Source of the DNA: an uncultured Prevotella sp.
GTDB lineage: Bacteria; Bacteroidota; Bacteroidia; Bacteroidales; Bacteroidaceae
Length of the DNA: 43,452 nucleotides
NCBI GenBank assembly: GCA_900552675.1
Contig: USAI01000008.1
Location: forward strand, 1 to 43,452
Direction of reading: 5' to 3'
The notes under the pieces were generated by a model. The model did not search any database. It was given only the letters and a program-made list of their open reading frames with translations, and had not been told where the DNA came from. Positions 43,065 to 43,452 of this stretch are shown piece after piece. The position numbers were made by a program, and so were the translations under genes. Positions within the stretch are counted from its first letter, which is position 1; each line of letters opens with the position of its first letter.

Positions 43065-43145
43065 ACAACAAAAGAACAACAAGAACAACTCTTAGGTAGC
43101 CTCTTATTAGCTCCCTCCACGTTGTTCCTGTTGTTCTTTTGTTGT
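43065..43145. terminator. 25-bp inverted repeat between convergent genes
   Basis: Arms at 43065-43089 and 43121-43145 are complementary over 25 bases with one mismatch, around a 31-base loop. The left arm extends an 11-base ACAACAAAAGA repeat. It lies 78 bases past the second permease and 24 bases past the stop of the DUF2442-type gene, so it could stop transcription from both sides. The usual U-tract is weak. Confidence 0.6.
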
Positions 43146-43168
43146 ATATTGTTGTTTCTTATTTATCT

Positions 43169-43417
43169 CTATTCGCAAGTACCCTCGTAGAGACATTCAA
43201 GTGGGAATATCAAATCCCAATTTTTACCCCAAACAATATTTCCCAACTCAAGTTTGAATTTCTTAAATTTCTTTTCATCAAGATATGAGTTGTATTGGGG
43301 ATGTGGATGCTTACGAATGAAAGCACCTACATCAATTGTCTTTGTCGTATTGTCTGAAAATGTAAGACATACGCTAAGCGGAGCCACATATTTTGCTGAT
43401 GAAATAGTAATGTTCAT
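43169..43417 (-). CDS. DUF2442-type small protein
   Basis: The protein has 82 residues, no signal peptide. It matches the DUF2442 pattern: N-terminal ITISSAKYVAPLSVCLTFSDN, a hydrophobic-charged core TIDVGAF, then a WGKNWDLIFPLECLYEGTCE end. Such proteins often lie next to DUF4160-type genes and are suspected to be DNA-linked or toxin-antitoxin partners; here any partner upstream on the minus strand would be beyond the window edge. Function is unknown. Confidence 0.7.
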   Translation of the reverse strand: MNITISSAKYVAPLSVCLTFSDNTTKTIDVGAFIRKHPHPQYNSYLDEKKFKKFKLELGNIVWGKNWDLIFPLECLYEGTCE

Positions 43418-43452
43418 ATTCTTTTCGTTATTTTTGTGGAGCGAATTCTTTT

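Overview
The window looks like the chromosome of a Prevotella/Segatella-like member of the Bacteroidales. The basis is a complete SusC/SusD polysaccharide utilisation locus, repeated matches to the Bacteroidota promoter consensus (TTTG about 20 nt upstream of TAnnTTTG), few visible Shine-Dalgarno sites, and small Bacteroidota-only families (a DUF4492-type protein beside cydAB, a DUF4494-type protein). No tRNA, rRNA, CRISPR array or complete insertion sequence was seen. The genus is inference.

Region 1 (about 1-22,620) is a beta-1,3-glucan utilisation locus. A minus-strand operon reads from a consensus promoter near 14,700 down to a terminator near 200: SusC transporter, SusD lipoprotein, a small exported glycan-binding protein, a GH128-type endo-beta-1,3-glucanase, a GH16 laminarinase-type enzyme with three tandem accessory modules, a 944-residue multi-module exported protein, and a 61-residue peptide of unknown role. 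On the other side of a PD-(D/E)XK/AAA-ATPase-like gene, a plus-strand pair encodes a membrane-spanning, kinase-less one-component regulator (sensor propeller, Y_Y_Y domain, LuxR-type HTH) and a GH3 beta-glucosidase. The likely flow is surface cleavage by GH16/GH128, capture and import by SusC/D, periplasmic trimming by GH3, and sensing by the regulator. The susC leader is about 300 nt and carries, on the opposite strand, a consensus -7 element followed about 90 nt later by an intrinsic terminator: a candidate cis-antisense RNA. Strong hairpins sit in three gaps between the operon's genes, and a 186-bp element with 17-bp terminal inverted repeats lies in one of them.

Region 2 (22,600-29,700) is housekeeping: a small lipoprotein, lepA, a Crp/Fnr regulator, a yggS/DUF4494 pair, a class I/II aminotransferase and a LolC/LolE-like permease.

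Region 3 (29,800-33,740) holds two tandem paralogous acyl-CoA ligases (AMP-binding), each followed by a short duplication that begins in its own last codons.

Region 4 (33,740-36,980) is the minus-strand cytochrome bd operon (DUF4492-type protein, cydA, cydB), followed by a 5 x 22-bp tandem array. A second, unrelated 5 x 22-bp array lies downstream of the PD-(D/E)XK gene.

Region 5 (37,050-43,000) is a plus-strand operon for a coiled-coil membrane protein, a TolC-like outer membrane channel, an HlyD-like adaptor and two ABC-2-type permeases, with no ATPase gene. A near-perfect 25-bp inverted repeat separates it from a minus-strand DUF2442-type gene at the window edge.
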